Virus record (IMG/VR): IMGVR_UViG_3300019093_000014
Location: 1-54,391 of that record
Source: a virus
Direction: 5' to 3' (one strand)
Length of the DNA: 54,391 bases
The notes under the pieces were generated by a model that was given only the letters and a program-made list of their open reading frames with translations, was not told the DNA's origin and did no database searches. Positions 23,836 through 35,200 of this stretch are shown here, piece after piece. A program made the translations under genes and the position numbers. Position 1 is the stretch's first letter, and the number at the start of each line of letters is the position of its first letter.

Positions 23836-26676
23836 TCAAGCATTATCATCGACCCACCCTCTGGTAGCACCAGTATAAACTAAGTTAAAAGCTCGTCCTG
23901 GAGTAGTAATATTAATATCATTAGTAGTAGCATTAATTAAATTGCCGTTTCTTCTAATAAACAATTGGGCTGCGACACTAACCCCAGTTTGATCAATGAA
24001 TCGAATTTCATCCCCCACATTTGGTGTTAACGGCAATGTTATTTGAATATTATTATTGAATCTTACAGTATCTATTAATAGTCGATCTCCGGCCTTAGCT
24101 TCATAATTATTTCTAATCACTTGCCAAGCAAGTGTTAACTTGCCAGGGATATCAACTACTGTATCAGCATTACCAATATTAATAGTATCTACCTGATCTC
24201 CTATTCCAGTGCCGTCGTCAACAAAAAGATTTGCAATATTTGTTAAAGATTTGATCTGACCTTGTTCTAATATAAGATCTTCTTCTATTTGAGCGTTCCA
24301 AATTTTAGCTGTAGAACTAGGGCCGTAAATTTTTCCGTTAAGGTATATATCCCCAGTAACACCCAATGCGCGTGATGCACCAAATGTTCTCACTAAGTCT
24401 GAAGCTATAATTACATCTCTATTATCTTTAAATAATAGACCAGATCCTCCAAGACTATTAGCATTAGGGTCAATAGTTAAACTAATTAAATCATTGTTAA
24501 TAGTTAAATCATGTTGAATAGTGACCATACCGCCCACTTGTAGATTAGCAGTATCCTCAATGCGTCCTATCTTAATTTGACTGGCTACTGCACCGATTCT
24601 TAAGTCAGTGACAAATGATGGGAATAAATCAAATTCAGTTGTAAATTGACCTACAGTAAATGTTCCTTTACTATTAATACCTTGACCATTAACTGTGATA
24701 GATCCGTTAATTCCTAAATTATTTTTAATAAGAGTTTGACCAAAAGTATTCCCAACCTCAATACTAAATGCAGCTCCACCGATGGCCAAAGATCTAACAT
24801 TTTCGTTGAATACGCTGGCTGATAATGTATTAACATCGGATCTAATGTCAGCCTGTAAACCACCAGTTAATGAATTGCCTTTAATTACAATGTCGCCTTC
24901 AAAATATGCTGAAGAATTACGCACATACAATCTACCATCAGTAGAACCAATAACTATATTATCAGCTGTTCTCCCAAAATTTATATTTCTAACTTTATTA
25001 TCAAAAAGATAGACTGTTTCTGCCTTACTCTTTATATAAGCTGGTGTACTATCAGCATATCCTACATAAAATTCACCAATTACATTTAAATCATTATTAA
25101 TGTAAGTATTACCAGTTACAGCACCTATAGTAATAAAAGTAGCCTCATTGCCAAAATATATATTTTCTACGGTATCTGGTAAAAAATTAAAATATAAACC
25201 AGCAGGATTTGAACTAGTGATTTCAGCAGTTCCTGCCACGTCAAAAATTAATTTTTTTCTTAATACCAAATCTTCTTTGGCCAAAACATTTGCTTCAAAT
25301 TCAATGTTATTATTGGAATTTAAAAGTAAATTGCCCGATGTGGATCTAACTGTATTTCCTCTAATTAAAATATTACCTGTTTGAGTTTCACCAATTACTG
25401 ACAAACGATTTTGTATATCTACATCATTATTAAATTTAACTAAACCAGTAGTAACACTTCCAATGTTTATAGTATTTGCAGCAGAACCCATATTAATGGT
25501 TCTAACTGCGGTATTAAGCAAATTAAAATTAAGTAATGTGGAATTTAAACTACCGCCATTAATATTGACATTTCTTACAACATTTAAATCGTTATTGATG
25601 GTAGTAGTACCAGTACTACTACCAATACTAATCGTTGTAGCAGCGCCTGCCAAATTCAATGTTGTTGCTGTGGTATTGACGATATCAATTGAATTACTAT
25701 TAGTTACAATATTATTACGAAAATTAGCATCGCCATTGATATCTAATGTGGCCAACGGGGTCGAATTATATATGCCTATTCTTTTATTACCTGCACTGAC
25801 AAAAATAGCATCACTTGATGTATTAGTATTGTCTTTTGCATTTATGGCAAAATTACTATTTTGAATAGTATTTTTAATAACAGATAGCGCAGGACTTATT
25901 TGGAATATTAAATTATTAGACGAGCCTAATGTTAAAGGAGTTTGATTTATTATAGTTAAAGCACCATTGATAGCGCTATTTCCAACAGTTTGGACAAAGT
26001 TACTAGCATTAATAACATTGCCGAATGCATCAATTAAGTTTTGAGCATTTAATGCTGTGGCATAAAAATTAAATTCAGAAATTGCTGGTGTGAATCCCTT
26101 TTTTACCACACCAGTTATACCTTCAGTTTGTAAAGTACGCCCATTTGTGGTTAGATAATTTGGGGTGAATGTGTCTTTACTGAATATACCTAAAAGTACA
26201 TCCCCAATTTTTAACTTAATTAATGTTTTAATTGATCCGCTAATATCAGTTATATTAACAATTTCGTATCCAGATACACCTTGTTGAGCAGTATATATAG
26301 GGCCAGCTAATCGTGTGCCTTGACCATCATTAAAGTACAATTGTCTTCTTAAACTGTCAATCCATATATCGCCAGGACTTAACGCTGGCTCTGTACTACT
26401 GATCTGTGGCCTATTTGGTTCTTTAAAAACACTACCGTTAAAAATTCTAATTTTTTCTTCACTGGTATCATACCAAATTTGACCTTTGATTGGATACTTT
26501 GGAGCACTAGTACTAGCAAAATTTTCTAATAATTTAACAAAATTTTGATTAAATTCTAAACCATAGTTATTTGTACTCTTGCCTACCAAGGTCAAATCAG
26601 AGCTGATTTTGTCAACGCTATTGTCTAAAATATCAGCTAGGATAGTTCCATCAGTTTTAGTTATGGTATATGGCAT
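23836..26676 (-). CDS. Tail fibre / adhesin 2 with seven beta repeats (946 aa)
   Basis: The N-terminal ~110 residues (MPYTITKTDGTILADILDNS, FNQNFVKLLENFAS, KGQIWYDTSEEKIRIFNGSV, GDIWIDSLRRQLYFNDG) match those of the neighbouring fibres. From about residue 330 to 840 there are seven irregular repeats around a pattern like (I/L)N(I/M/F)G..A..I.IG..., for example INMGSAANTINIGS, IYFGNEATFITIGAVTG, INFGRTADNIVIGSTDG and LRIGAVASQIKIGR, spaced 35-110 residues apart. Such repeats form elongated trimeric beta shafts in phage fibres. The last 100 residues (GDEIRFIDQTGVSVAAQLFI, ending FNLVYTGATRGWVDDNA) would form the tip. Its ATG overlaps the stop of fibre 3 by one base, after an AGGA ribosome site. 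Confidence 0.82.
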   Translation of the reverse strand: MPYTITKTDGTILADILDNSVDKISSDLTLVGKSTNNYGLEFNQNFVKLLENFASTSAPKYPIKGQIWYDTSEEKIRIFNGSVFKEPNRPQISSTEPALSPGDIWIDSLRRQLYFNDGQGTRLAGPIYTAQQGVSGYEIVNITDISGSIKTLIKLKIGDVLLGIFSKDTFTPNYLTTNGRTLQTEGITGVVKKGFTPAISEFNFYATALNAQNLIDAFGNVINASNFVQTVGNSAINGALTIINQTPLTLGSSNNLIFQISPALSVIKNTIQNSNFAINAKDNTNTSSDAIFVSAGNKRIGIYNSTPLATLDINGDANFRNNIVTNSNSIDIVNTTATTLNLAGAATTISIGSSTGTTTINNDLNVVRNVNINGGSLNSTLLNFNLLNTAVRTINMGSAANTINIGSVTTGLVKFNNDVDIQNRLSVIGETQTGNILIRGNTVRSTSGNLLLNSNNNIEFEANVLAKEDLVLRKKLIFDVAGTAEITSSNPAGLYFNFLPDTVENIYFGNEATFITIGAVTGNTYINNDLNVIGEFYVGYADSTPAYIKSKAETVYLFDNKVRNINFGRTADNIVIGSTDGRLYVRNSSAYFEGDIVIKGNSLTGGLQADIRSDVNTLSASVFNENVRSLAIGGAAFSIEVGNTFGQTLIKNNLGINGSITVNGQGINSKGTFTVGQFTTEFDLFPSFVTDLRIGAVASQIKIGRIEDTANLQVGGMVTIQHDLTINNDLISLTIDPNANSLGGSGLLFKDNRDVIIASDLVRTFGASRALGVTGDIYLNGKIYGPSSTAKIWNAQIEEDLILEQGQIKSLTNIANLFVDDGTGIGDQVDTINIGNADTVVDIPGKLTLAWQVIRNNYEAKAGDRLLIDTVRFNNNIQITLPLTPNVGDEIRFIDQTGVSVAAQLFIRRNGNLINATTNDINITTPGRAFNLVYTGATRGWVDDNA
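24150..25690 (-). repeat. Seven degenerate beta-shaft repeats in fibre 2
   Basis: Seven protein-level repeats with a core like NIGxAAxxIxIGxxxG followed by a 'NNDL(N/G)' turn. They are diverged at DNA level, so no perfect DNA repeat is seen. The copies start near LNLAGAATTISIG (first) and end near INIGNADTVVDIPG (last). Confidence 0.7.
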
Positions 26677-28628
26677 TATAGAGTCCTACCGGTATAAATT
26701 ATAAATTTTAAATTGTTTAATGGATTATTATCAACAATATTCAATGGGCCACCAAGATTAGGTTTAATATTAGTACTATCATTGCTGAGATTAGGCAATT
26801 TAAATACAGGAATACCGTTTTCTTGATCCTGCCCAGTGGGAGTATAGATATTTCCAATAACACTGAATAATTCTGGATAATCCGATCTCTTTAAAGAAGA
26901 TCCATCGCAAATTCTATAACCAAATGGTAGATCATTATTAGGATTCCCTGACCATATGATAATTGACCCTATAGCCACACAAGGCAATGAGTTAATTAAA
27001 TCAGTTTTAGTAATTTTAAATAAGTTATTAGAAGTGCTTCCATTAATAGTTCTTTCGCCACTTACTAATAATAAATCATTATCGGTAAACTCGTCTATAT
27101 TATCTTTATTAGCAATAATATTTGAATTTAAAATAAATGTAATATCACCTGTGGTTTTATTTTTGCCATCCAACAGAATTGGTGCAGCTTGTGTATTTAG
27201 ATTAATCAAATTGTCTACAACATCACCAGTAAATTTAATAGTGATATGCTTAGTTAAATATTTAGAGTTATCTGCTGTGCCAGTCACATTGCCAGTTAAA
27301 TTACCAGTAATCATCGTTAATGCATCAATATTGTTTGCCCAAATATTGTTCCATATTTTTGTTTGACTTCCTAAACTATACTGTTCGGTAATTTTTGGTT
27401 CTATATTTTCTAGTTTGGACTTCCCTGTGACAGTCAATCCTACTGAGTTAGGATTTGTAACCATATCGATTGATGATCCTATGATCAAAGATTTGGCTAT
27501 TTTTGCCCCGCCCTCGGTATATATGCTTGGTTTATTTGGTTCTATAGCATCACTGTCATTTAGTTCCCTATCTAGGCCTGGTTTAAGAATTATTAATGAT
27601 TGATTAGACTTTATAGTTCCATTTACATCTAAACTTTGAGCGGGCGCAGTATTGTTAATACCAACTCTTCCAATTCCGGATCCAACATCTCCAGCATCAA
27701 TGGTCAAAATAGTCGCAGTAGCTAAACTTTTTTGAATTTTAAAATTTATTCTAGATCCAACATTTTTATTGGCGAACACACTTTCACCATTATCAACACC
27801 TATGCTTAATGATAAATCAGTACCTACTAGTACCCCGCTATCATTTCTAACATTAAACCCATATTTTGTTACGCTAAGTTGATCTGATCTAAGAAAATTG
27901 TTAGCAGCGACTACAGTATCTCCCACTATTAGAGATTCTGCTTTTTCACTGACTCCCCAAAATTTAACACCCTTTGAATTTGTTTGTGGAATATTATTAT
28001 TTAAATTTATTCCTTGTTTAATTATAGGAAATCCTGCTTCAACGGTTTTAGGAGTAAATTCACGATTACTGACTATGGCCACTTTAGTACTTTTATCATA
28101 TAATGCCAATACCGGTCTTGAGGTATTGTCAGCAGCATCAGTGATCAAATACGATTCAGCTATGGTTTTTTCATCAGTACTAGATGTTGGACCAATTAAT
28201 ACCCATGGGTTGCTGCCATCAGCGTAAATGTACAACTGTTTGTTAGTAGTATCAACATAAAAATCGCCTATATTAAAACCAGCAATCGGTGCTGTTGGGG
28301 GGATTGGTGATTTTTTAATAATACCCAATTGAATCCAACTTGTACCATCAAAAACTCTTAATCCTTTGGACAACTCATCATTTAATGAATTATACCAAAG
28401 TTGACCTTTCACTGGACTTCGGGGTCCAGAGTTTATATTTGAATTAGGATTACGAGCCGGACTTGCGAAATTTTCTAATAAGTGTAAAAAGTTTTCGCCA
28501 ATAATTTGTGTATATCCTGTAGAATTTCTTCCTATAAAAGTCAAGCTAGTGTCTGTGTTTGTTGCACCATCAGGCACCGAGTATACTCGGTCGCCAGCAG
28601 TATTGGTTATTGGTGTAGTATTTGCCAT
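26676..28628 (-). CDS. Tail fibre / adhesin 3 with C-terminal tail-collar domain (650 aa)
   Basis: The N-terminus carries the shared fibre domain: LTFIGRNSTGYTQIIGENFL, HLLENFAS, VKGQLWYNSLNDELSKGLRV, FDGTSW, and IGDFYVDTTNKQLY. The middle is beta-rich with VGINNTAPAQSLDVNGTIKS, a motif frequent in trimeric fibres. The C-terminal 100 residues are a phage tail-collar domain: AIGSIIIWSGNPNNDLPFGY, RICDGSSLKRSDYPELFSVI and PVFKLPNLS. This domain is known from T4 gp12 and other receptor-binding tips. Of the three fibres this is the most likely short-fibre or tip protein. A ribosome site (TAGGAA) lies six bases before the ATG. The stop of the 201-aa gene is one base away, so the pair is co-transcribed. 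Confidence 0.85.
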   Translation of the reverse strand: MANTTPITNTAGDRVYSVPDGATNTDTSLTFIGRNSTGYTQIIGENFLHLLENFASPARNPNSNINSGPRSPVKGQLWYNSLNDELSKGLRVFDGTSWIQLGIIKKSPIPPTAPIAGFNIGDFYVDTTNKQLYIYADGSNPWVLIGPTSSTDEKTIAESYLITDAADNTSRPVLALYDKSTKVAIVSNREFTPKTVEAGFPIIKQGINLNNNIPQTNSKGVKFWGVSEKAESLIVGDTVVAANNFLRSDQLSVTKYGFNVRNDSGVLVGTDLSLSIGVDNGESVFANKNVGSRINFKIQKSLATATILTIDAGDVGSGIGRVGINNTAPAQSLDVNGTIKSNQSLIILKPGLDRELNDSDAIEPNKPSIYTEGGAKIAKSLIIGSSIDMVTNPNSVGLTVTGKSKLENIEPKITEQYSLGSQTKIWNNIWANNIDALTMITGNLTGNVTGTADNSKYLTKHITIKFTGDVVDNLINLNTQAAPILLDGKNKTTGDITFILNSNIIANKDNIDEFTDNDLLLVSGERTINGSTSNNLFKITKTDLINSLPCVAIGSIIIWSGNPNNDLPFGYRICDGSSLKRSDYPELFSVIGNIYTPTGQDQENGIPVFKLPNLSNDSTNIKPNLGGPLNIVDNNPLNNLKFIIYTGRTL

Positions 28629-28629
28629 G

Positions 28630-29235
28630 TTATGTTCCTAGACCAGTTAGACTTTGTATTCTAACTGTATAGTCTATTTGAATAAGACGATTTAAACTTT
28701 TTTGTACAGGGTGAAATACCACATGAGTCAATAATCTACTTTGATTTGTATTACTAAATGACTTCAATCCTAATTCATCAAATACATATTCTGATTCATT
28801 ATTGTTTGTATTATCAAAAGCACTTTGGCCGCCTGGCTCGCCATAATCTAAAAAACAAGTGACAAACACATCAGTGTAATTTGTACCCGTGACATGGCGA
28901 GTTTCTATATAATTTCTTATAGGATCAGAATTAGTAATACTTCTATCGTCTACTACTTTGGTATATGTGGGGTTGTATAAATCGGCATTAATACCAGTAG
29001 AATTAGGTGTTAGATATGTAATAATACCTGTAGGATCTACTGCTGTTCCGCCGTTGCCAAAGGTCATTTCATAAATAAATCCTTGCCCAGAATTAGATAT
29101 GCTATTAGCCAATGCAATACTCATATTTTCATAATGAATGGCATTACGCTTATTGACATAAATTTCTTTAGAACTTGGATCCCAAATCTTAATATGCCCT
29201 TCTATATGAATACCGCCAAAGTCTTTGTTTTGCAT
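28630..29235 (-). CDS. Conserved structural protein of marine T4-like phages (201 aa)
   Basis: Recognisable blocks are GGIHIEGHIKIWDPSSKEIY, VNKRNAIHYENMSIALA, EMTFGNGGTAVDPTGIITYL, CFLDYGEPGGQSAFDN and YVFDELGLKSF. I recall these in a small structural protein coded between the baseplate and fibre genes of T4-like cyanophages. It is beta-rich and lacks enzyme motifs. From its position, it may connect fibres to the baseplate, but that is inference. A late promoter (AATAAATA) is placed 19 bases upstream of its ATG, so this gene starts the fibre operon. Confidence 0.78.
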   Translation of the reverse strand: MQNKDFGGIHIEGHIKIWDPSSKEIYVNKRNAIHYENMSIALANSISNSGQGFIYEMTFGNGGTAVDPTGIITYLTPNSTGINADLYNPTYTKVVDDRSITNSDPIRNYIETRHVTGTNYTDVFVTCFLDYGEPGGQSAFDNTNNNESEYVFDELGLKSFSNTNQSRLLTHVVFHPVQKSLNRLIQIDYTVRIQSLTGLGT

Positions 29236-29254
29236 GATTATTTCTCTATCAAAA

Positions 29255-29262
29255 TATTTATT
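29255..29262 (-). promoter_or_regulatory. Late promoter (AATAAATA) for the fibre operon
   Basis: On the minus strand AATAAATA lies 19 bases before the ATG at 29235, in the 38-base gap after the giant gene. It should drive the 201-aa gene and fibres 3 and 2. Confidence 0.6.
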
Positions 29263-29273
29263 TTATCCGCCAC

Positions 29274-32200
29274 CTAGTTTTTGGACTTGAATTTTAAAAA
29301 ATATGCTACGCTGTTGGTCGAATTAGCTATATCTTTGCCCGAGTCTTCCCAAACGGTTAATGTTTTTCTTACAACCTGTGTTTTAATTCCTGGCCTTGGG
29401 ACTGTATTTAATTGAATACGAGCGGTAGTTTCATCAATTGTAAAATCTGCAGGATATTCAACATCTCCCTCGGGGCTTTCTGGATGTATTGTTGGGTCGT
29501 GCATCCAATATTTGTTTTTTCTTTGTCTAACACCGCCTACGAAAATCTCGATTCCGTTTTTATTTGGAATATAAGGTAAATCAGTATCGGGTGCCCACTC
29601 ATGAATTTCCACCTTATCCTCATACGGGATTGTCTCAGTGACCCCAATATCAAATACTTCTGTACCTAAAGGATGTGTCTGAGGTATACCTGTCCCCCAA
29701 GTTCCTCTACGTAATTGAGTGATTGTATTTTGATTTTTAATGAAATACTCGATTCGTTCTCCATTAATGTAAACGACCCCTGGTTGATTTAATGTTATAT
29801 TCGGCTCACCCAATGCTGTGATGTTATCTAACTCAATTTCCTTATCAGAAAATTTTAAATCTTCGGCTAATTTGGTGGTTTTATTTTTGCTTAATCTCTT
29901 ATAATGAACTCTATTTAAAATATCTTTAAATTGCATAAATGCAATTGGATCTCTAGAAATATTTGTGCCAAAAGTCAATACTGAAAATACGTCATCAGTT
30001 GTTGGCAATATACTGAGTATTACTTCTTTTTTGTTTTCAGACAATATATAATCGCTATTGGGAATTAATAAAGTTTTATTTTTAGTTATCCAAACATAGT
30101 TAGTATTAATTATTGGTTCATTTAAGGTTAGTATTCCACCCCCAATTTTAATAGCATCCAAGTAATAAATTGAATTTACAAAATTGTCTATATTGGATAT
30201 TCGTTTATAATCACTACGCTGTATGTTTAATACATCATGATTATACATTGAAATAACTTCTATCTCAGTATTATCTGGATAAGAGTTCTTAAGTTTAATA
30301 TTTGCTATTTTTCCATCAGATCGATTCTCCGTAATTGGAGTAATTTCATAATCTGAATATTTGGTAATTGTAACTAATACTTTGGCGTTTTCAATATAGG
30401 CATTTGGCAGGATTTCAATTCGTTGTATAATCAAATTTATATTATAATCAGCACTCAACACAACTTCTTTGCCATCAATATAGACTTTATAGTCTTTGAT
30501 AATATCAAAAACGTCTGTTTGATTGACGCCGCCCTTGCCCAATGGTATATCATAATTATATTCGTTATTTTTTAATATGAATGAAAAAGAATCTGTAGAA
30601 TTTAATATTTGATTACCAACTCTAACTATTGTGTTTTGTGTTAACGGTAGTGATTTTCCAAAAAGAGTTGATAGATCATATGTTAAAGTAGTACCATCTG
30701 TTTTAAAAGTTTCTCTATACACTAGACTGGTAGTTTTGGATTTTTTAAAAATTACATAGTTTACTACTTGCCCAATAGCTAATTGATCTGTAAATTTAAT
30801 AGCTAATTTGTTTTCAATTGAATAAGATTTATCAGTTTTAACTATTGTAAAGTTTACAATTTCACCTGAAACTAATACCAATAATTCTAAATCATTCTGC
30901 CAAGCCATGTTCAACACTATTTCTTTAGTTGGGGTTGATATAATTTTATGATCAATTTCTAAAACATTATCACCATTAAATCCCATATTAATAATAGATA
31001 TTGGGGTTCCACGACTAGGCAGGTCATTAAATTTAACTAATAAATTATCAAAATCCACAACGTAATCGACATTGGGCGATAGTATATCAGGTCCAACTTT
31101 AACAATTACTGCTGATTTATTATTTGGATATTGGCCAATTTTATAATCAGAAGTGCTGCCATCAGAAATGTAATTGTCGCAGATAATGTCTGCTGACTCA
31201 TTGATTAATATGTCTGATACTTTGATTACCACTGTGTCTGCCACATGTCCTGGTAGCATTTCTTCTGGAGCTGGGCTAGTCAATGGGCTAATAAAACGAT
31301 CACCATCAATAATAATATCCTCGGCTTTTACTCCTGTAGCAGTCGCATATGTGCCTGTTTTAAAATTACCGCCTTCTACTAGCGTGTCATAAATTCTAAT
31401 ATCATCGCCATTGGATCTAGGATCCCACGCTTTTTCACCCCAAGGATTGTTTTCACTATCCCATTTTTCAGGAGGGTCAAAGTTTATTCCCACAATGCTA
31501 ACTCCGCCATAGTCAATTCCCGTCATTAGCTGAGCAAAATCCTTGCCTATCATACCACTTTCTGGATTGTAATAATGAGTAATTCTATCCAATGCTTTCA
31601 GATGATAAAAATCTTTTTTATAGTTAACAGTTATAGTAAAGATCTTTTTTGGGTCCTTTTTTACTGGCAGTGAGTTAAAAACTATTTTACCATAATAAAT
31701 TGTATGACTTCCATCAGGGCTAGGTTTACTAGTTTTTACCAATGAGTAACTACCTTTTAAAGCATCAATTTCAATGCCATCAATGGTAAACTTCACTGAA
31801 TTTTGATTTTTTTCAGTATTTGGACTGTATATTAAATCATAGGAAATAGTGTAACTGTCTCCAATAAAAGTTTCAGTTTTAGTTAAAGGTAGTATATTTT
31901 CTATTGGTTCTTTGGCATACCGATCAAATCTCAAAGCCATAGTATTGGTTCTAACTAAATCATTTTTAATTACAGCAGTGGCCCTAGCTTGTACTCCGTC
32001 AATATCTAAATGGCCTACTATTTTAATAATAGGTGCTTTGTAATATCCCGATCCTTCGGTCAATATTTCAATTTTTGTTACCTGACCTTTAGATATATAC
32101 GCTCTAGCTGTTGCCGGGACCAAGCAATCGCCCTCAATGTCTACTCTTGGTCTAGACAAATATCCACTGCCGCCATCAAAAACAAGTATTTCTTTAACGG

Positions 32201-35200
32201 AAAAACTAAAATTATCTAACCATAATCGCCAAGGATATTCTTGAACAATATTACTAAAATAAGTTAGATCTGCGTCAATCCTAGTTTGAGCCGCTACAAT
32301 TTGATTGTTAACAACAAATGATGGCAAATCAAAATCGGTAACTAGACTTTGTGAATTATCCATGTTGTTATAAACACTGACAAACTCTCTTATTTTAGTT
32401 CTATAAGGTTTAACTTCAGCAATATAACTTTCATAATCTTCTAAATTATCATTGTTATAGGTAATTTTTTGGCGTAATTTACCCACATTATGCAATGCTT
32501 TAACAAAACTAGTCTTAAAAATCCAATCTAAAAACGGTTGTTCTGACAGGGCATATTTGATACTTAAAAAGAAAAGATTTAGATAGATCATTCTACGATT
32601 GTCTATCAATATTTTATCTTTTAAAGTGTTTAAAATTATTCTTAATTCTGTGCTGCCAGAATTATCAAATTTATTAATGTCATATAAATTACTGTCGTAA
32701 CCAAGTCTATTATCTGTAAAATTATAAAATTTAGGACTTAATTGAATAGAACCATTTTGACGACCAATTACTTGAAAACTCTGTGTATAATCAATAGATT
32801 CTATATTAGAATATTTTTTTAACAATAACCAACCTGAACTTCCAACGTTATTAACTTTAACTACTTGACCTATTTTGATATCATTCACAAATAATTGATA
32901 TGTACTATCTACCACATAGTCTATTTTAGTATACTGATCATAACCATCTTCGTACCAATCAATATAATGCCAAAAATTAGTAACATCATATTCTTGGATT
33001 TTTATTTTACTCCAAATTTTATTACTATAGGCATAAATGCACCAATTGCCAAATACTGTACTATCACTTCGAACCAATACACAGAGAGACCTATATGATA
33101 TGCCTCTATTTGGAATATAGGGGGCAGTTGATGTTAAGATATCAAGATCATACCCCTCACCTTGAGATAAAATTTTAACTTCTAATATGCCGCCGGTATT
33201 ATTTAAAACTACTTGTGTTTTAACACCAATCCCACCGCCGGCAATAATATTTAATACTGGTGGATATTTGTATCCAGCACCACTTTCTAACACACTAATT
33301 GAAACTATTTTACCGTTTTCAATATTTAATTTAAGGTCTGGCTTTTTAAAAAATTCAACATTAATAAAGCGCAATTCTTTTTCAGTATCAATAACATAGT
33401 CATAAAACCCAAAAATTTCACTAGGTGCTAGGTCTTTCTTTACCAGATCAGTTAAATTTATATTTTCTATTTGGATCTTTTTAAATTCACTGTTAAATCT
33501 TTCAATAACTTGTTTAATAGCCTCTAATCTATTGACAAACATACTTTGTCTTGGTTTAAATTCTATCCCATATCGTTGCTTAGGTGATAGTGTTAAATCA
33601 GGAATCATTTTGCCATTTTCATCAAAGCCTACAAGACTATCGATCCATTTTCTTTCAATCTGTTTAGGAATTTCAGTTTTTTCGTTTTCACTAATAATTT
33701 TCCATTCGCTATGAACGTTTGCACTATGATCAATATTTGGTAACCAATATTGAACTGATAATACTACATCTTTAGAAGTTAATAAATTTCTAATATTGGT
33801 TAAGCTAATACTATTAGAATTGGTAAATTCAATATATTTTAATCCTTGTCCTTTGGGATTACTAATAATATTTGCAATTTCTAAAGCTGAATTTATTCTA
33901 CCATTTATATTAGGCAATGTGCTTTTGTTTTTTACCCAGAAATAATAAAGTGATGTAAATTTTTTAGACACTGAATCATATTTCTTCTTTATACTATATG
34001 CTAAACCACCATATAAACTAGTACCAGTAACTCCTTGAGATATGCCATCTATTGTGTTAGATAATATATCCCAATCCTCTGGAGAGATTTTAGATTCTAC
34101 CCATTCATAAATATCAATGCTGGCTGTTTCGTATAGTGTATTCCATGTATTATTTTTGTAAGTTATATCACCTATGTGAGCATCTAAGAATTTGGCTCTA
34201 CGTAAGTCCCACCATAATGTGCCAACTTGTTTGTCCAACCACGACATTCCGTCGTCCACATTGATATCTAATTGACTATCTAAGGTTGCATAGGAATATG
34301 TTGCTGGATCATAATAAGTTTTATATTTGATTTGTTCTTCAGCTTTGCCCGGGATCTTTCCTTGAATAATATCTACAATGTCCAAGTATGTTAATAACTC
34401 ATTAGTACGTCTATTATATAAAAATATTTTTTTAAATAGACTTAAATCAATTTTTGGACTTTCTTTTTCAATAATTTTCCAACTATAATCATTTCTATAA
34501 TGAGTATATACAGCACCACTTCTACGATCATTCAGTGCATTTGGTGCGGATATTATGATGTCATTATCAGCAGCAGCTACTTTATATCCATATTCATCAA
34601 TACCATCAGTTTCCACACTTAATGATTCTGCATAGATAAATTTATTTTCATATCTATCATACACATCTACGCGACCGGAGTCGAAGTTGATTAGATTTAC
34701 AGTACTATCATCATAATTTAATATTGTACTATCATCATATTTTACCGTACTATCTGCAAGAGTGCTATCTTCTATTGTACTATCATCATAATTGAACAAG
34801 TTATTTCTAGAACTATTTGCGTACTTACTATGAATAACTAGGGTTTTTTCATCGTTAACAAATTTAATGTAAGTTCCAAATTGTTCATCAGGATCAAGTT
34901 CACTATTTCTATCAGTTAATGTTTGAAATGGCTCATAATTTTTATAAATGCATACGGCCCGTTGTTGCGTGGTATTTTGTAAGACACCAGTTACTGCCAA
35001 ATAAGTTGCGTTTTCTGATAACGAAACGGCTAACCCGAATTGTTTATAATTTAAATTTGTTATTTCATAGATCATTGATTGATCTTTATCAAACTCATCA
35101 CCACTTCTTTGATAGATTAAAATTTTATCTTGAGGATCTGTGATTGCCAATGTTTTAGCCTTTTGATCCACATCAAAATCACTACCGTCTGATTTATCTA

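Noticed and set aside
25463-25864. 133-codon plus-strand frame with hydrophobic translation
   Set aside because: It is antisense to the repetitive fibre 2 gene. The Leu/Val-rich reading comes from Asn/Ile/Gly codons of the beta repeats on the other strand.
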